Below are positions 18,911 to 29,064 of a stretch of 64,000 nt of DNA, in pieces; within the stretch, counting starts at the first letter, position 1; every line of letters begins with the position of its first letter. Below the pieces are notes generated by a model. It saw only the letters and a list, made by a program, of their open reading frames with translations, was not told the origin of the DNA and made no database searches. The stretch is from Tritrichomonas foetus (taxonomy: Eukaryota; Parabasalia; Tritrichomonadida; Tritrichomonadidae): NCBI GenBank assembly GCA_001839685.1, contig MLAK01001282.1, forward strand, positions 84,299 through 148,298. The letters are read 5' to 3'. The translations under genes and the position numbers were made by a program.

Positions 18911-19530
18911 TAAATAGTAAAATGTACAAAATATAATTATTTTTTTCCATTTAATAAATATTCATTAATTGCGATTTTAATGAAGTGCCAACCGCCAAAT
19001 TCTCACAATCTAGGTTTTGGTTTTGTGATTGTATTCCTTTTTTCTGTAAGATATTTCATTGTTATATAGAAGATAAAAAAGGAAGATATACCAATGAAGT
19101 TGATGAATTCAGCAAAAGAATGGTGGTTTGATGAAAAAGTATACAGATATGATTCGATCTCTAAAACCGGTCCTACAATATTTCTTAAAATATGATTATA
19201 TCTTGGAATAGAAGGAAAAATAAAAATGGCACGATCTGGTGAAATAGGTGAAAATTAGCCTAAAATTCTTATATCGAATGAAAAATATGATAGCTCAAAA
19301 CAATTTAACAGGAATAATGTCGAAATACGAAAATATATTTCGTTCTAATTTTTGTTTAACTATATAATATTCACAATGAAGAATGAAATATATAAAATTT
19401 TTTCTCTTTTTATCCAATAAATTAAAATTGTCTTTTGAAATATCTTAACTGGAACTTTTCCCGAAATGAATATTATTTGTATGTTGTCTTTTGCTATTAT
19501 AATTATTTTAGGAATAAATTTTTTAATAAT
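18911..19530. other. Unique spacer between the inverted TGGAC/GTCCA arrays
   Basis: About 620 bp of AT-rich DNA with no open frame of note and no recognised gene. Confidence 0.5.
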
Positions 19531-20098
19531 TGGACAAAATGTTAAGCAACTATGGAAAATGCTATTTTGAAATGGACATATATTTTTAATAAATGGACTA
19601 CTTTTTTACCACTTTTTTTGATAATTGGACAAATCGGTTTTATTATCAGGAAAATTTAACCATAATTTCATCTTAAATTTTCAAAGGATAATGAGATATT
19701 GGACATCAATTCTCTAATAATGGATACTTATCATTTAATTTCAGGATTTTTCATAAACCATAGAAAAAAGGTCTTTTATTTTCTGGATATAGCAACTTTT
19801 GTGATGGACAAATATTTTTATAAGTGGACATTTTTCAATGTGCAATAGACAAAAATTTTTATTTCTGGACGTTTTAGAAAGTATATTGGACAAATAAAGT
19901 TATTTTTGGACATTTTGGAAAATGTCTTGGACAAAAAAAGTAATTTATGGACATTGTTAAATATTCAATGGACNAAAATTTTCATTCATAGACAATTTTT
20001 AAAATGTCTTGGACTACCTTTAAATTAAAAATGGAAATGATGTAACCTACTCAAATAATTCAATTAATAAATGGACAAACAAGAAACATTTTATGGAC
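19531..20098 (+). repeat. TGGAC array with 20/21-bp phasing (41-bp dimer), right arm
   Basis: TGGAC or one-base variants start at 19531, 19573, 19594, 19626, 19700, 19721, 19805, 19825, 19846, 19866, 19887, 19907, 19928, 19948, 19969, 19989, 20010, 20072 and 20094. From 19805 to 20010 the spacing alternates strictly 20, 21, 20, 21. The sequence alternates too (TGGACAAA-type then TGGACATT-type), so the real unit is a 41-bp dimer. The last copy contains the ATG of the ankyrin gene. One N lies at 19974. Confidence 0.85.
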
Positions 20099-21343
20099 CG
20101 ACTGTATAATAAACTATTCAAATATTCTGCCACTTTTTTGGAAACCAGTTTTTCATTAATGCAGTTGCAGCTAATTATTGGGTTTGATAAATTCAAAAAA
20201 GAAATAGAAATTCTATCAATTCTTGAAATTAAACTCGTAAAATTCATTGATTGTCCTCAAGAAAAAAACAATCGAAAATTGGAGAAGTTAAAAGAGTTTT
20301 TTAATGGCAATTTGATACAACAAAATTATTACACTTATGAAGGATTGTTGCGATTGTTGAATCAACTTTCTTTGAATAGACCAATATTAAAAGTATACTT
20401 TGATAAAGTATTTTTAATTTTGGAAATGTTAATTAAAGAATTCTCACTGCAACAAATTTTTGAGACTGAGACAATTTTCAGTTTTTTTCGAGATAATAAA
20501 ATTGTGCTCAGATTTCTGTTGGAAAATCACATAATTGAATACCAATTATTACATCAGCATTTACTTTTCCAAGATGGAAGCTGGCTTTACTATTTTTTCC
20601 CCGAGATCAAACAAAATATTTTAACCTACTTTGAAAACAAGAAATGTCGCGAGGATATCAAAAAATATGAAGATAATTTGGAGGATTTTATGAGGATTCG
20701 AAGTAATATCATTCAAGAAGATTTGGTAATTCGATATATTCAAGACGATAACTTAAATAAATTCATAGAGCATGTTTCTTTTACAGATATGCCATTAAAT
20801 AAATCGATTTCAAAACCAATATTCGATCACCCTTATTTCCATAAAAGAAACTATAATGAAATAACACTAATCGAATATTCAATGATTTTTGGTGCAATTA
20901 AAATTTTCAAATACTTAATGATGAATAAAGTTAATATCACAACAGTTTCATTGCATTATGCAATTCTTGGAAATAACACTGAAATCATACAAATTATTGA
21001 AGATCAAGGAAGCTTTTCATTTGACATATCTTGCCTTAACATTGCAATACAGTGTCATCATCATAAATTGATAGATTATATTATTTCTAAAATGGAGGCT
21101 CAAAATGTTGAAATTAATGATGAAGATTTATTATTGTCATTCATTAAAAACTCGTCATATTATCATTTGAATCAATTTTTCCTTGAATCTAACCAAGAAT
21201 ATTTTCTTCATTTTACCAAAACAGCCAAAGAATTATCTAGATGTATTGACTCTTTTTCAATGCTTAGCTTTTTTTCCTATCTTTTCTCCCAATCAGAATA
21301 TGATATTAATGAAGAAGACGAAATTTTTATTTGTTTTATATGA
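20093..21343 (+). CDS. Ankyrin/DUF3447-like protein, 5' open part
   Basis: The open frame encodes 416 aa with the composition of the large trichomonad DUF3447/ankyrin family: a helical N-terminal half (about 1-250), then degenerate ankyrin-like helix pairs (LIEYSMIFGAIKIFKYLMM; LHYAILGNNTEIIQIIEDQ). The frame does not end at a natural domain boundary. It enters a 63-nt insert at 21323 and meets TGA there, and ankyrin coding resumes at 21386. I therefore regard this as only the first part of a gene running to 22247. The ATG is the one inside the last TGGAC repeat (ATGGAC). An upstream in-frame alternative was not found. Cellular role unknown; ankyrin repeats bind proteins. Confidence 0.65.
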   Translation: MDRLYNKLFKYSATFLETSFSLMQLQLIIGFDKFKKEIEILSILEIKLVKFIDCPQEKNNRKLEKLKEFFNGNLIQQNYYTYEGLLRLLNQLSLNRPILKVYFDKVFLILEMLIKEFSLQQIFETETIFSFFRDNKIVLRFLLENHIIEYQLLHQHLLFQDGSWLYYFFPEIKQNILTYFENKKCREDIKKYEDNLEDFMRIRSNIIQEDLVIRYIQDDNLNKFIEHVSFTDMPLNKSISKPIFDHPYFHKRNYNEITLIEYSMIFGAIKIFKYLMMNKVNITTVSLHYAILGNNTEIIQIIEDQGSFSFDISCLNIAIQCHHHKLIDYIISKMEAQNVEINDEDLLLSFIKNSSYYHLNQFFLESNQEYFLHFTKTAKELSRCIDSFSMLSFFSYLFSQSEYDINEEDEIFICFI

Positions 21344-22247
21344 AGGCTAATTTTTATTACTTAGAAGGTGTTCATAAAAATCATTTAGAGATGTCCAATT
21401 CATCAAGCTCTTTCTGTTGAGCATTTAGATATTGCTAAATTGCTGATGAAAAATCCAAACATTGAGATTAATTTACATGATTATGTTTCTAATTTATTTC
21501 ATGGTCTTTCATTCACTTAAATGGAATCATTTTTTGTTAATGATTACACTCCACTTCATTATGCCGCAATGTATGGAGACAATAACATTGTTAAATTGCT
21601 GTTGAAAATGCCTAATATTAATGTAAATGAAATGGAGAATATTTTTAATTTGATTTTTGGTAATAATTAAAATTCAAATGGAATACTGCAATAATTAAAT
21701 GGACACCATTACATTTAGCGATTCAATTTTATTGTTATGAAACGGTTAAGCTTTTAACTGCTCATCCCTCTATTGATATTAATTTTAGAAATTTGATTTA
21801 AATTTAAATTTCACTGGGTCGGTTAAAACGTTTTATGGAATTATATTTATATGTTTATTATACTCCTTTGGCTCAAGCAGTTCACTGCAATAATTATGAA
21901 GTGGTAAAATTTTTGTTTACTCTCAAAGGAATTGATAAAAATCCATTTGATGATATCTATTTATATTTTTGTGGTTTATCATAAAATTAAGATGGAATTT
22001 TCTGATTATTCATTGTACCCTCCTTCATATTGCATTCAGTGAAAATGTTTGTCCTGAAATAGTTAAAGTATTGCTCGAGGAAACCAAAGTTGATTTGAAT
22101 CAAAAAAATAAAGTTTCTAGTGATTTCTCAATGCATTCAAAGTTTTTTATATGGAATTTTTTCATTATTGATGAAACACTTCTGAGCATAGCAATTTCAC
22201 GTGGATATTCCGATATTATTTCTTCATTAACAGATATTAGACTATAA
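21344..22247 (+). other. Continuation of the ankyrin gene: six modules split by intron-like inserts
   Basis: Six ankyrin modules are present. Five are exactly 99 nt (33 codons): 21386-21484, 21542-21640, 21697-21795, 21856-21954 and 22011-22109. The sixth, 22170-22247, ends with TAA. Hallmarks are DYTPLHYAAMYG, KWTPLHLAI, YYTPLAQAV, CTLLHIAF and ETLLSIAI. The modules contain no stop or frameshift apart from a TAG as the first codon of the first one, which may belong to the insert before it. The inserts between them are 63, 57, 56, 60, 56 and 60 nt. All but the last contain in-frame stops, and the 56-nt inserts break the frame. They share a 5' end like RTTTNTAATTT and an internal ATGGAAT. No classic GTAYGT or ACTAACACACAG motif is visible. 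Either unusual introns or a decaying gene would give this pattern. Confidence 0.6.
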
Positions 22248-22258
22248 TCATGTGGAAT
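21521..22258 (+). repeat. 157-bp periodicity marked by ATGGAAT in the ankyrin inserts
   Basis: ATGGAAT starts at 21521, 21678, 21835, 21992 and 22151, and GTGGAAT at 22252. The intervals are 157, 157, 157, 159 and 101 bp. The motif lies in the inserts, not in the ankyrin-coding segments. Confidence 0.8.
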
Positions 22259-22477
22259 TTAGGCTGCCTTTTTTCTTAATTAAGCGTTCAAACTTTTGTT
22301 TGTTTGTTCAAAAAAAATTCTTTAAAAATAAATAAATAAAAAAAAATTCTTAAAATCAATTTCAAGAAATAAAAAGTTAAAAAAATAAACATTGTATGAT
22401 TTTATAAAAATACATGACTTTGATTGACGTAAAAGTACAATACAAAATTACTGACTATTCACAGGGGTATTAAAAAA

Positions 22478-25400
22478 TTATGCATTTGAGAACTGAATCA
22501 ATTTTCTGAGAATTAAATTATCAAGGTTCGAATTTCCAACAAATTTTGTGAAAGGCTCTTGTGCAAACATTGATGCTTGACGTCTAACAACACCCAAATC
22601 AATATTGCCGACGCCTTTGCTTGTATCCCAACGATCAATGTGCCACCATATGAGAACTAAGCAGGCAGATGTAACACTTTTCATTCTATTGTCATTTTCT
22701 TTAATATCTTTAAGCAACCGAATTAAATAAGAAGTGATAATTGAAAGTGGTAACATGTTTTCTTTCTTATGCACAATATATCTGGCTCTCCACTCTTCAC
22801 CAAAGAGTGGTGCAGTAAAAATATTTTTAATTTCCGACATTTTCACCATCACAAAAATGAGAGACACCAAAAGTTGTGAAATTATTTTCTTTGCTTTCTT
22901 GAAAACGTCTTGGCTATCTTTCTGTAAAGCTGCTCTCCAATCATCTTCATTTGCAAATCTCCTAAATATGAAAGGAATACGACTCCAAATGCCAACTTCA
23001 TCTAAATCTTCAACCACTGGAATTGTGGATAAAAGTTTGGAAAACGATGCATAAAATTCAATTATTCCGATTGTTAAATGGCCATTATGATCAAGAGAAG
23101 CAGCAATGACTTTGTGATAATCTCTAAAGAACCTTCGAATTTGGATTCTTAAGTCTTCAGATTCATTAAAAGCCGTTGAGATGAGTGCAAACAATGATAA
23201 AATATCGGAAGCAGTCTTTGTTTTCATTTCTGAAGATGAGCTACTAATCATTAATGCGCAGTCATTCCAAAATGGGGCATAAGAAAGTCTAATAATAAGC
23301 CCATCATCAAGCATTGCACGACATTCATGAGAAAGATCAGTTGATGATGTAATATACTTTGAGTAAAACCTGCATTTGGCTGACATACAAAATGCTGCAG
23401 CTTTTGAGTCCGTTTCAAATAGACGCCAATCGCCTTCTGTTTGAGAAATGGCATTAATCAAGAAGGGATGGAAAGATCCAGGTGTTGCATAAGGCAAAAG
23501 CGATTCAACTGCGGCAAACGTAGCACTTCGAAGAACAGGAATTTCAGATTCTGAATCAATTAAAGCAACACGAAGAATTTGTCGTTCAACTGGTTTAAAA
23601 ATGGCTTTTAATTCATCTGATGGCTTAAGTGAACTCAGAACAGCATTAAGTAATCCGTACATTGAAATTCTTGGTTGAACGTGGTCTATTTCAACCAGCC
23701 TAATGAGTGAATTCAATATAATAGTGAATAATTTCTTCAATTTTAATGTTGTAGAATTGATTTCGCCGAATCTCTTTTCAATGAAAACTGCGTTCGAAAT
23801 AATTGAACAGGTTCCTGCTATTCGTCCAGTGAGTTTACTATTTGTATGCTTTTGAAGTTTCTCTAATAAACAGAAAATTATTTGGATCCAAGTTGATGGC
23901 CAAATATGGCTACTTTCTTTCATCATTTTAATAATTGAGGCACTGTTTAGATATGAAACTGTTAAGTCATTTACACCTTTAAGGATATATTTGGATTCAT
24001 TGTCATCATTTACACGATCAATGAAATCCAAAATTAAAACACTTCGTTTAGATTCGCCTAATTCTGTTTGAGTAGTCATTAAATAGTTAAATGAATCATA
24101 TGTAATTCCACTCAGTGAGCCTGTTTGTGAAGAATTTGAAGCTTCACGTGCAAGAATTTGTAAGAAACAACCAATTGCAATTCTTGAAGAAGAATGACTA
24201 GTTAGGTATTTCAACTGGCTGATAAAGAAAGAATGAAGAGAAGATCGAAGAAGGTTTAAAGTTGATCCAATTGTCAATTCTTGCTTACATTCCAATAATA
24301 GAACTCTTAGAGCTTTGGCTACAAAATTTTGATAGTTTTTATGTGTTTCAATTTCACAGAGTTTCTTTGTAATTAGAACGAAGATTCCTGAATCAAGTGT
24401 GGAATGAAGAATTGAGTTTGGTGGATCATGCTGATCAAATCCACAGACATGACGAACAAAATAAGAATTAGAACCAAGCTTAAACAACATGTCTAATAAT
24501 AAACAACGAACATTTAAATCTAAACTATCTTCAGGTTCATTAACATTAATAACGCCATTACATATTTGAATTGCTTTAGCGCTTGGCTTGGTGAGTAAGA
24601 TTTGGATGATTGAAGGTGAAGCAGTTGCCAAAAATTCTATCAATTTCAATGCAGTGATTTGGAAATCCTTAAAATGTGACAAAAGACACCTTAAAATCTT
24701 AATAACGGCATTTGGATCACGAGAAATTTGATTTACAACAGCTGCAGCACATGGATCATTAGAAGCAAGTGCTTTCTTTAAGAAATCCTTCTCTTTTTGC
24801 AATAAAAGTAAAAGGAATTTATAAGTTGGTTCTAAACATTCTACTGGACAAGTTTCTTCATTAGTTAAATGTAAAAGTTCATTAATAAAGCTTTGATCAC
24901 TGATTGCTGTACGGAAAATTGGCATGCAAATATCCAACCAGTTCTTTCTAGATAAAGCATTAATCCATGCAGTACAAATTGATCTTAACATTCCCCATTT
25001 TATGTCAGGATATAAATATTTCCACACTTTCAATTTTTTAAGAATTTCTTCATTCATAAATCGATGATATATGAGGAAATTGTCAGGTGTTGCATCTTCA
25101 ATTGTAAGCATTGATGCAATCAAATTTGACAAAGCTCGTGGAATTGAAAAGTATTGTGCTTGAGCTTCAACAATGTTGATGTCTGACAAAATTCCATCTT
25201 TATGTGAATCAATAATTTCTTCTGTTAAAATTTTTGTGGCTTTAAGTTGAGACCAAAGGTTAATTTTCATGCTGGCTAAGCAGTTGAAGCATTCTGCCTT
25301 AAGTGAAGCCGGAACGGGGGAAAGTGGATACATAATGAGGCTATTTACAAGGTTGTATTGTTTATATTGGTCAGATTGTGTCAAAAGAACCACAAACTTG

Positions 25401-26533
25401 GGATCTTGCTTACATAACGCTGAAATTAGACGAAGGACTGATTCTAAACCAAGTGTGTCTTTTGCATCGAGATTTTGTCTGTCAATTTCGCATTGCATGA
25501 AATCAGTTGTGTGTTCTGAGATTGCACTTAGGAAATTTTGGAATTTTAAGATATCTGATGGTGTGTTTTTAATATAATCATAAACATATGAAGCTAATTG
25601 TGGTGATTGAACCATTGAAGTTAGAAAATCAACAAATGATGAGAAAAAGCTAGGAAATCCAAAATCACCAGCTTTTTGTAAAATTTCAGTATCAACAAGC
25701 AATGATGGAAGTTGTGGGTCATCATAAAGAATATTTACGGTTTTAACAAAATTTAAATAGGTTTGATATTCATTCGTTGGATTTTGAGTTGAAGAGTTCA
25801 TTTTTTCTTGATTAATCATATATATGACAACTTCAAGTGACCTGAAAGTTTGATTTTGGGAATTAGTGCATATTACATTAACGATGAAAAGTTTGCCAAT
25901 CACCTCAATGAACGCTTTAAATGCGCGCGATTGGCAAAGTGATTTTTGAACTAAAGCAACATCTGTCAAAAATTGAATTGTTTTATCATCAAAATATTTC
26001 TTGACATTATCGACTGGATAATCTTCTGAGTGGTTGCGTTTTACAATACTTGCAGCAGCAAAAATTACATTGAAAAATTGTTTACATCGTTGCGTATCGG
26101 AAATCCAATCGTCATCATTTTGTAAAAACGAATCGAGAAATTGCATGTAGTTTCTGGCATCTCCTTGGCTAAGCGAGTCATCCAATAAAAGGAAAAAGCA
26201 CAAAAGCTCGCCAACTGCCATTGTTGCATCGAAAAATAATTGTGCGTCTCTTTCGCGCGTGAAATCGAGGAAATCGGGAATTGAGAATAAATCGCAATTA
26301 TGGATGACATCTGATTCGGGAATTAAAGCGAGATTTTTTAATCGATCTTTTGCATGAGCACAAGCGTCTTTAAATTTTTTATCATCGAATGATGTTAAAT
26401 TATAGGCCGAAATAAAAAGAGCTTCGTTGTCAAGTGTTACTTTTTTCTTAGTTTGGTCTTTTGCTTGCGCCATTTTGGTCTCGAAAAAAGTGACAGCTTG
26501 AGAACGATCACAAAATAAACGGTCGACACTCAT
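22478..26533 (-). CDS. Large alpha-solenoid protein, unidentified
   Basis: A 1351-aa, almost wholly helical protein made of leucine- and alanine-rich helix pairs (e.g. DATMAVGELLCFFLLLDDSL; RIAIGCFLQILAREASN; ISMYGLLNAVLSSLKPSDEL), with no signal peptide, transmembrane segment or catalytic motif. Size and texture suit a scaffold such as the Nup188/Nup205 inner-ring nucleoporins or another HEAT-like scaffold, but I see no motif that decides this. The ATG at 26533 is the first in frame. The neighbouring AP-1 gamma gene lies 209 bp upstream on the same strand. Confidence 0.6.
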   Translation of the reverse strand: MSVDRLFCDRSQAVTFFETKMAQAKDQTKKKVTLDNEALFISAYNLTSFDDKKFKDACAHAKDRLKNLALIPESDVIHNCDLFSIPDFLDFTRERDAQLFFDATMAVGELLCFFLLLDDSLSQGDARNYMQFLDSFLQNDDDWISDTQRCKQFFNVIFAAASIVKRNHSEDYPVDNVKKYFDDKTIQFLTDVALVQKSLCQSRAFKAFIEVIGKLFIVNVICTNSQNQTFRSLEVVIYMINQEKMNSSTQNPTNEYQTYLNFVKTVNILYDDPQLPSLLVDTEILQKAGDFGFPSFFSSFVDFLTSMVQSPQLASYVYDYIKNTPSDILKFQNFLSAISEHTTDFMQCEIDRQNLDAKDTLGLESVLRLISALCKQDPKFVVLLTQSDQYKQYNLVNSLIMYPLSPVPASLKAECFNCLASMKINLWSQLKATKILTEEIIDSHKDGILSDINIVEAQAQYFSIPRALSNLIASMLTIEDATPDNFLIYHRFMNEEILKKLKVWKYLYPDIKWGMLRSICTAWINALSRKNWLDICMPIFRTAISDQSFINELLHLTNEETCPVECLEPTYKFLLLLLQKEKDFLKKALASNDPCAAAVVNQISRDPNAVIKILRCLLSHFKDFQITALKLIEFLATASPSIIQILLTKPSAKAIQICNGVINVNEPEDSLDLNVRCLLLDMLFKLGSNSYFVRHVCGFDQHDPPNSILHSTLDSGIFVLITKKLCEIETHKNYQNFVAKALRVLLLECKQELTIGSTLNLLRSSLHSFFISQLKYLTSHSSSRIAIGCFLQILAREASNSSQTGSLSGITYDSFNYLMTTQTELGESKRSVLILDFIDRVNDDNESKYILKGVNDLTVSYLNSASIIKMMKESSHIWPSTWIQIIFCLLEKLQKHTNSKLTGRIAGTCSIISNAVFIEKRFGEINSTTLKLKKLFTIILNSLIRLVEIDHVQPRISMYGLLNAVLSSLKPSDELKAIFKPVERQILRVALIDSESEIPVLRSATFAAVESLLPYATPGSFHPFLINAISQTEGDWRLFETDSKAAAFCMSAKCRFYSKYITSSTDLSHECRAMLDDGLIIRLSYAPFWNDCALMISSSSSEMKTKTASDILSLFALISTAFNESEDLRIQIRRFFRDYHKVIAASLDHNGHLTIGIIEFYASFSKLLSTIPVVEDLDEVGIWSRIPFIFRRFANEDDWRAALQKDSQDVFKKAKKIISQLLVSLIFVMVKMSEIKNIFTAPLFGEEWRARYIVHKKENMLPLSIITSYLIRLLKDIKENDNRMKSVTSACLVLIWWHIDRWDTSKGVGNIDLGVVRRQASMFAQEPFTKFVGNSNLDNLILRKLIQFSNA

Positions 26534-26742
26534 TTTTTCTCATGATTGGAGCCTTCAATAGAATCTTTCCTAAAATAAGCAAGAGTTTCTCAGAATTAAT
26601 AAGAATAAAACCAATAATAAATCATCTTAAATAAACCAAAAAAATGAATGAAAATTAAAATAAAATAATCAGAAAAGGAAGTATAGGATTATATTTTAGA
26701 TTATTTTTAATGTCTTGCAATGTATAATGGCAGAAAATCAAT

Positions 26743-29064
26743 TTAACCAAAGATTGGGTTAATTTTTCCGTTTTCTTTGATCGGTTGGCTCCTGTACATG
26801 AAGGATGTTTGTGTGATCATCATCAATGGGTTATTTCCTCTGTTTTCTAACATCAAAATTTGTTGGATTGGTCGTCCACCGATTGGCTCCAGGACATTCG
26901 ATGACGGCGCGTTTGCAACAATTGCCCATCCATTTGGTACGCCATATTGGATGAGGAACTGTGTAAGAGGAACATTATTAAGATTGAACACAGTTGACCT
27001 AATGGCAAGTTGCCTTGGGTTCTGTGCATTTCTCTGTAATTCGAAGAAAACTACATAATCTGATGTTCTTAAAGCTTCTACTGATCCTTGAGGTGGTACA
27101 ATATCTTCTGGTTTTACCGTTGGTTTCTCTGGTTCAGCTGGTTTAGCTGGTGGTTGTTGTGGTTGTGATGTAGCGGGTGCAGCTGGTGAAGGTGCGTCAC
27201 CAAAGTCAAGAAGAAGATCTGTATCATCTGCTTCGAGTAAATCCAAACCAGTTGTCTGTTTTGGTTCTGAGGCACCGCCAAGTAAATCAGCACTTTCACC
27301 AGAAGTTGGAGTATTTAATGGTTTGCCTGATTGATCAAGTTCTTCAACTTCAATTGGTGCAAGAATATCTTCACAAAGTGATGTTTTTTCAAGAACACGA
27401 ATCATTTCACCAGCACGTTGTTGGACTTCAAGATTGTTGTTCTTTGCCATAGTTTGGAGAACCATATTTACTGGTTCAACAATGTTAAATCGAACTGCAA
27501 GTTTAGAAATTGCTGTAATTAAGTATCCTTTTGAATCTACGCTTGTTTGTGGCATAGATAAAAGCTTGCTCATTACTTCAATTGAATCACTTGGTTCTTC
27601 TTGGAATTCACCAAGTGCCCAGGCAGCAACTTGGATAAGTGGTTGTGTTTCAATATCACTTTTTAGGGCGTTGTATAATTCAGAAATTGCATGTGGTCGT
27701 AAATCTGGGTTTTGTGCAATAAGTCGACAGAAAGCAGTGATTACATCATTACCAACATAGCTGCCTGAATCTTTAAGGATTTTCAAAGTGGTATCAAAGT
27801 TCCATGTAACACTTGGTGAGAATCTTTGAACTGAAGCAAAAACTTTTGCAACAAGTTCTGTTCTGAAGTCACCATCAGCGAGTTTCAAGTATGTCATAAT
27901 TTCTGGAATAAGTGTTTCAACATTTGTGTCATCAACAAGAGCAGCAACAACATCTAAAGCACGTCTACGAATAGATGGATCGCGGTGATCTAAGCAATGA
28001 ACAACTTGGCTCTTGTAACGTTGTAAAACTAATGAATCCGAAGATGATCTATCAATAATTGTGGAATTATTATAAAGAATTCTTGAGAACATTGAAAGTG
28101 CTGAATAGAGAAGGTTTGGTTGTGGGAATGTGAAAAGACGTCCAACTTGATTGAATGCAAGACTTCTGAGTGACGGTTTCTTGGCAGTTAAACCAATGGT
28201 TTGAACAGCCTGAAGAAGAAGGGAACGTCCGGTGTTACGCTGGACATCAACACTTGTGACAATTGATGAAAGAACATCATCAAGCTCATCTGATGGGAAT
28301 TTGATGAATGACAAAATTTGCATAATTTTGATCTGCAAAAATGGATCGTTGAAAATACCAAATGAGAATTCCTGTGTAGCGCGTGTATCGAAAAGTGTCT
28401 TGAGAATCTTGGTGAATGGAATGGCGAATTGTGACCATGGTTCTGCAAGTTGTGGATCAACTTTCAACATCTCAATTGCAACGTTGATGCCGGCTGCAAC
28501 AACGCAGTGATATCCGTGGTTAAGCATTGGGGCGACAATCGGGCGGAACTGTTCGGATATTTCTGGGCATTTTCTGATAATGTGAGCAGCAGCCATTCCG
28601 GCGCACTTTTGGACATGTGGATCGGATGAAGAGGCAAGCCTGATGACGTCGGTCATTAACGATTGACCCATTTCGGCCGAGCAAATATTCGAGATCAAAG
28701 TCAGTGCCATCCTTTGAACAACTGGATTCGAGTGATTGAGATCTTTTTGGACTGATGCGGTGATTAAAACAATACGTTCGTTATTCGCGTCGAACATAAG
28801 TGATGCAGCAAGATATGCCATGCGCTTGTAGGAAGGACGTTCATGAGTCATAAGATTAATGATTTCCATTTGACCCCAGGCAGTATCATAACCAATCATT
28901 GTTAAGTAAATAATTTTCGACATAATTCTTGGCATCATTCGCTCGTTAGCCTCCTTAATTAATGTACGCATGTTCGCAAGTTCGTTCGTAATAAGAACTC
29001 GTTCTTGTTCGATCGTTGGTGCTGTTATAAGACTCTGAATAAAAGGTTGCGTTCTCGTGGACAT
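26743..29064 (-). CDS. AP1G1: AP-1 complex gamma adaptin
   Basis: Large subunit of the AP-1 clathrin adaptor (trans-Golgi/endosome sorting), 773 aa. The trunk (1-570) follows gamma adaptin closely: LTMIGYDTAWGQMEIINLM, KDLNHSNPVVQRMALTLI, FNDPFLQIKIMQIL, GSYVGNDVITAFCRLI and QPLIQVAAWALGEF. The hinge (about 580-665) is Pro/Gln-rich and carries acidic dileucine stretches (LDLLEADDTDLLLDFGD) that could act as clathrin boxes. The C-terminal ear (about 670-773; VVFFELQRNAQNPRQLAIRS, GVPNGWAIVANAPSS) matches the gamma-ear fold that recruits accessory proteins. The stop is TAAA. It is divergent from the raptor-like gene across 441 bp. Confidence 0.92.
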   Translation of the reverse strand: MSTRTQPFIQSLITAPTIEQERVLITNELANMRTLIKEANERMMPRIMSKIIYLTMIGYDTAWGQMEIINLMTHERPSYKRMAYLAASLMFDANNERIVLITASVQKDLNHSNPVVQRMALTLISNICSAEMGQSLMTDVIRLASSSDPHVQKCAGMAAAHIIRKCPEISEQFRPIVAPMLNHGYHCVVAAGINVAIEMLKVDPQLAEPWSQFAIPFTKILKTLFDTRATQEFSFGIFNDPFLQIKIMQILSFIKFPSDELDDVLSSIVTSVDVQRNTGRSLLLQAVQTIGLTAKKPSLRSLAFNQVGRLFTFPQPNLLYSALSMFSRILYNNSTIIDRSSSDSLVLQRYKSQVVHCLDHRDPSIRRRALDVVAALVDDTNVETLIPEIMTYLKLADGDFRTELVAKVFASVQRFSPSVTWNFDTTLKILKDSGSYVGNDVITAFCRLIAQNPDLRPHAISELYNALKSDIETQPLIQVAAWALGEFQEEPSDSIEVMSKLLSMPQTSVDSKGYLITAISKLAVRFNIVEPVNMVLQTMAKNNNLEVQQRAGEMIRVLEKTSLCEDILAPIEVEELDQSGKPLNTPTSGESADLLGGASEPKQTTGLDLLEADDTDLLLDFGDAPSPAAPATSQPQQPPAKPAEPEKPTVKPEDIVPPQGSVEALRTSDYVVFFELQRNAQNPRQLAIRSTVFNLNNVPLTQFLIQYGVPNGWAIVANAPSSNVLEPIGGRPIQQILMLENRGNNPLMMITQTSFMYRSQPIKENGKINPIFG

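Noticed and set aside
26777..27760. Several 90-108-codon plus-strand frames inside the AP-1 gamma gene
   Set aside because: Antisense shadows of a well-conserved coding sequence.
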